In this document: positions 4,644 through 5,415 of the stretch, piece by piece
Numbering within the stretch: the stretch's first letter is position 1
How the letters are laid out: each line of letters starts with the position of its first letter
NCBI GenBank assembly: GCA_900770895.1
Contig: CAAGMF010000121.1
Coordinates: 1-5,415, forward strand
Reading direction: 5' to 3'
DNA length: 5,415 nucleotides
From: an uncultured Mitsuokella sp.
Lineage (GTDB): Bacteria; Bacillota; Negativicutes; Selenomonadales; Selenomonadaceae
The notes under the pieces: generated by a model
The model's database searches: none
What the model saw: only the letters and a program-made list of their open reading frames with translations
Told to the model about the DNA's origin: nothing
Made by a program: the position numbers and the translations under genes

Positions 4644-5415
4644 AGACACAAGCCCTGGGAGTGAACGACCTCCCTTGGATCATAGATTATAAACCCGAGC
4701 GCTGTACGATGTGCGGCAGCTGCGTAGCCAGCTGCTCGTTCAAGGCCATAAAAGTCCAGATGCAGCGCCGCGACCTGACGATATCCGAAGAGAGCATACC
4801 GACGCCGAAGCACACTCATGTCGCCCGGCCGGTCATCAAACAGGTCGCGAGCAAGACCGATTTCTGCCGTGGCTGCGGCATCTGCGAGAAGGTCTGCCCG
4901 AACAACGCCATCCATCCGGTCCGCAATCCGGATCAGCGCCTGCACCTGCTCGCCAAGGACAATGGCCCGATCAAACGCGGCGGCCGCACGAACCTCAACT
5001 CGCAGCGCGCCCTCGACTCCATCGTCGTCGGCCGTATCTCGCAGATGACCGACCCGTCGCTCGACGCAGCCCGCCATACCTTCGATATCCGCGCTCCGTT
5101 CGGCCGCGTGCTCGACTCGCATGAGCTGCCGTTCGAGGTCGTCGATGGCAAGCTCGTCAAGGCTCATCGCCCCCCGCCGGTCCAGTGGATCTATCCGCTC
5201 ATATTCTCCGATATGTCCATCGGCGCCCTCTCGACGCGCGCCTGGGAGGCTGTCGCTCTCGCGGTCGGCTATCTGAATGAGAAATGCGGCCTGCCGGTCC
5301 GCATGAGCTCCGGCGAAGGCGGCATGCCGGTGAAGCTGCTCGAATCCGACTATCTGAAGTACTTCATCATCCAGATTGCCTCCGGTCATTTCGGCTGGAA
5401 CCGCATCATCAAGGC
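4631..5415 (+). CDS. gltB2: Glutamate synthase FMN-domain subunit with two N-terminal [4Fe-4S] motifs, C-terminus cut (GltB2-type)
   Basis: This subunit would combine ammonia with 2-oxoglutarate and reduce the product to glutamate on FMN. The frame is open from ATG 4631 to the right edge (261 complete codons); family members have roughly 500 residues, so about half is missing. Two ferredoxin-like motifs come first: C25, C28, C31, C35 and C79, C82, C85, C89. The FMN-binding barrel starts near residue 183, with FSDMSIGALS (192-201, the counterpart of the GAMS motif), SSGEGG (226-231), and IIQIASGHFG (246-255), as in glutamate synthase domain 2. The ferredoxin domain fused to the synthase domain marks the archaeal-type arrangement, also present in anaerobic Firmicutes. 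The first motif ends Cys-Ser where Cys-Pro is usual; the second keeps Cys-Pro. GAGGTAAAGAG (4620-4630) just before the ATG supports this start, inside the end of the upstream gene. The electron donor (ferredoxin, NAD(P)H or a flavoprotein) cannot be told from this fragment. Confidence 0.93.
   Translation, partial: MEAVKTQALGVNDLPWIIDYKPERCTMCGSCVASCSFKAIKVQMQRRDLTISEESIPTPKHTHVARPVIKQVASKTDFCRGCGICEKVCPNNAIHPVRNPDQRLHLLAKDNGPIKRGGRTNLNSQRALDSIVVGRISQMTDPSLDAARHTFDIRAPFGRVLDSHELPFEVVDGKLVKAHRPPPVQWIYPLIFSDMSIGALSTRAWEAVALAVGYLNEKCGLPVRMSSGEGGMPVKLLESDYLKYFIIQIASGHFGWNRIIK

Noticed and set aside
3630..4649. 339-codon minus-strand frame opposite the amidotransferase gene
   Set aside because: The plus strand carries Cys2 and the amidotransferase motifs in order; the minus frame resembles no family and is compositionally typical of a shadow.
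4577..5389. 270-codon minus-strand frame opposite the synthase gene
   Set aside because: The plus strand encodes two cysteine clusters and synthase motifs. The minus frame is Arg/Asp/Ala-rich shadow sequence with no recognisable domain.

Overview
The window looks like a GC-rich chromosomal segment from a low-GC-phylum relative, most likely a Negativicutes bacterium (Selenomonas/Mitsuokella-like). The reasons are a class III fructose-1,6-bisphosphatase of the Firmicutes type, strong GAGG-type ribosome sites, near-consensus sigma-A promoters in AT-rich gaps, and GC-rich codons with frequent ATA for isoleucine. The lineage call is inference from gene content and style, not from a search.

Left part (minus strand, 1-1983): an fbp gene runs off the left edge (473 codons present, C-terminus missing). 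Upstream of it lies a small four-helix membrane protein of the YdjM/DUF457 type. fbp appears to have its own extended -10 promoter in the 105-bp gap, so the two minus-strand genes need not be one operon.

Middle (1984-3220): the YdjM-like gene and a plus-strand gene diverge from a compact control region. Two good sigma-A promoters, one on each strand, share overlapping -10 boxes there (2055-2104). The plus-strand gene encodes a 364-residue single-pass membrane-anchored protein with a DUF2939-like segment and a helical C-terminus; its function is unknown.

Right part (3221-5415): a 316-bp gene-free gap carries a perfect-consensus promoter (TTGACA-N17-TATAAT), an imperfect palindrome at the predicted transcription start, and a structured leader. 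The leader can fold into an H-type pseudoknot that would cover the ribosome binding site. It precedes two overlapping genes for an archaeal-type split glutamate synthase: a stand-alone class II glutamine amidotransferase with Cys2, and a synthase subunit with two N-terminal [4Fe-4S] motifs that runs off the right edge. Together these would release ammonia from glutamine and add it to 2-oxoglutarate, using electrons carried through the iron-sulfur clusters. The remaining GXGXG-domain subunit and an electron-donating flavoprotein would be expected just downstream, outside the window.

No tRNA, rRNA, CRISPR array, insertion sequence or phage gene was seen. The most interesting unexplained signals are the leader of the glutamate synthase operon and the shared-box divergent promoter. 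Neither could be tested here by alignment or folding software.
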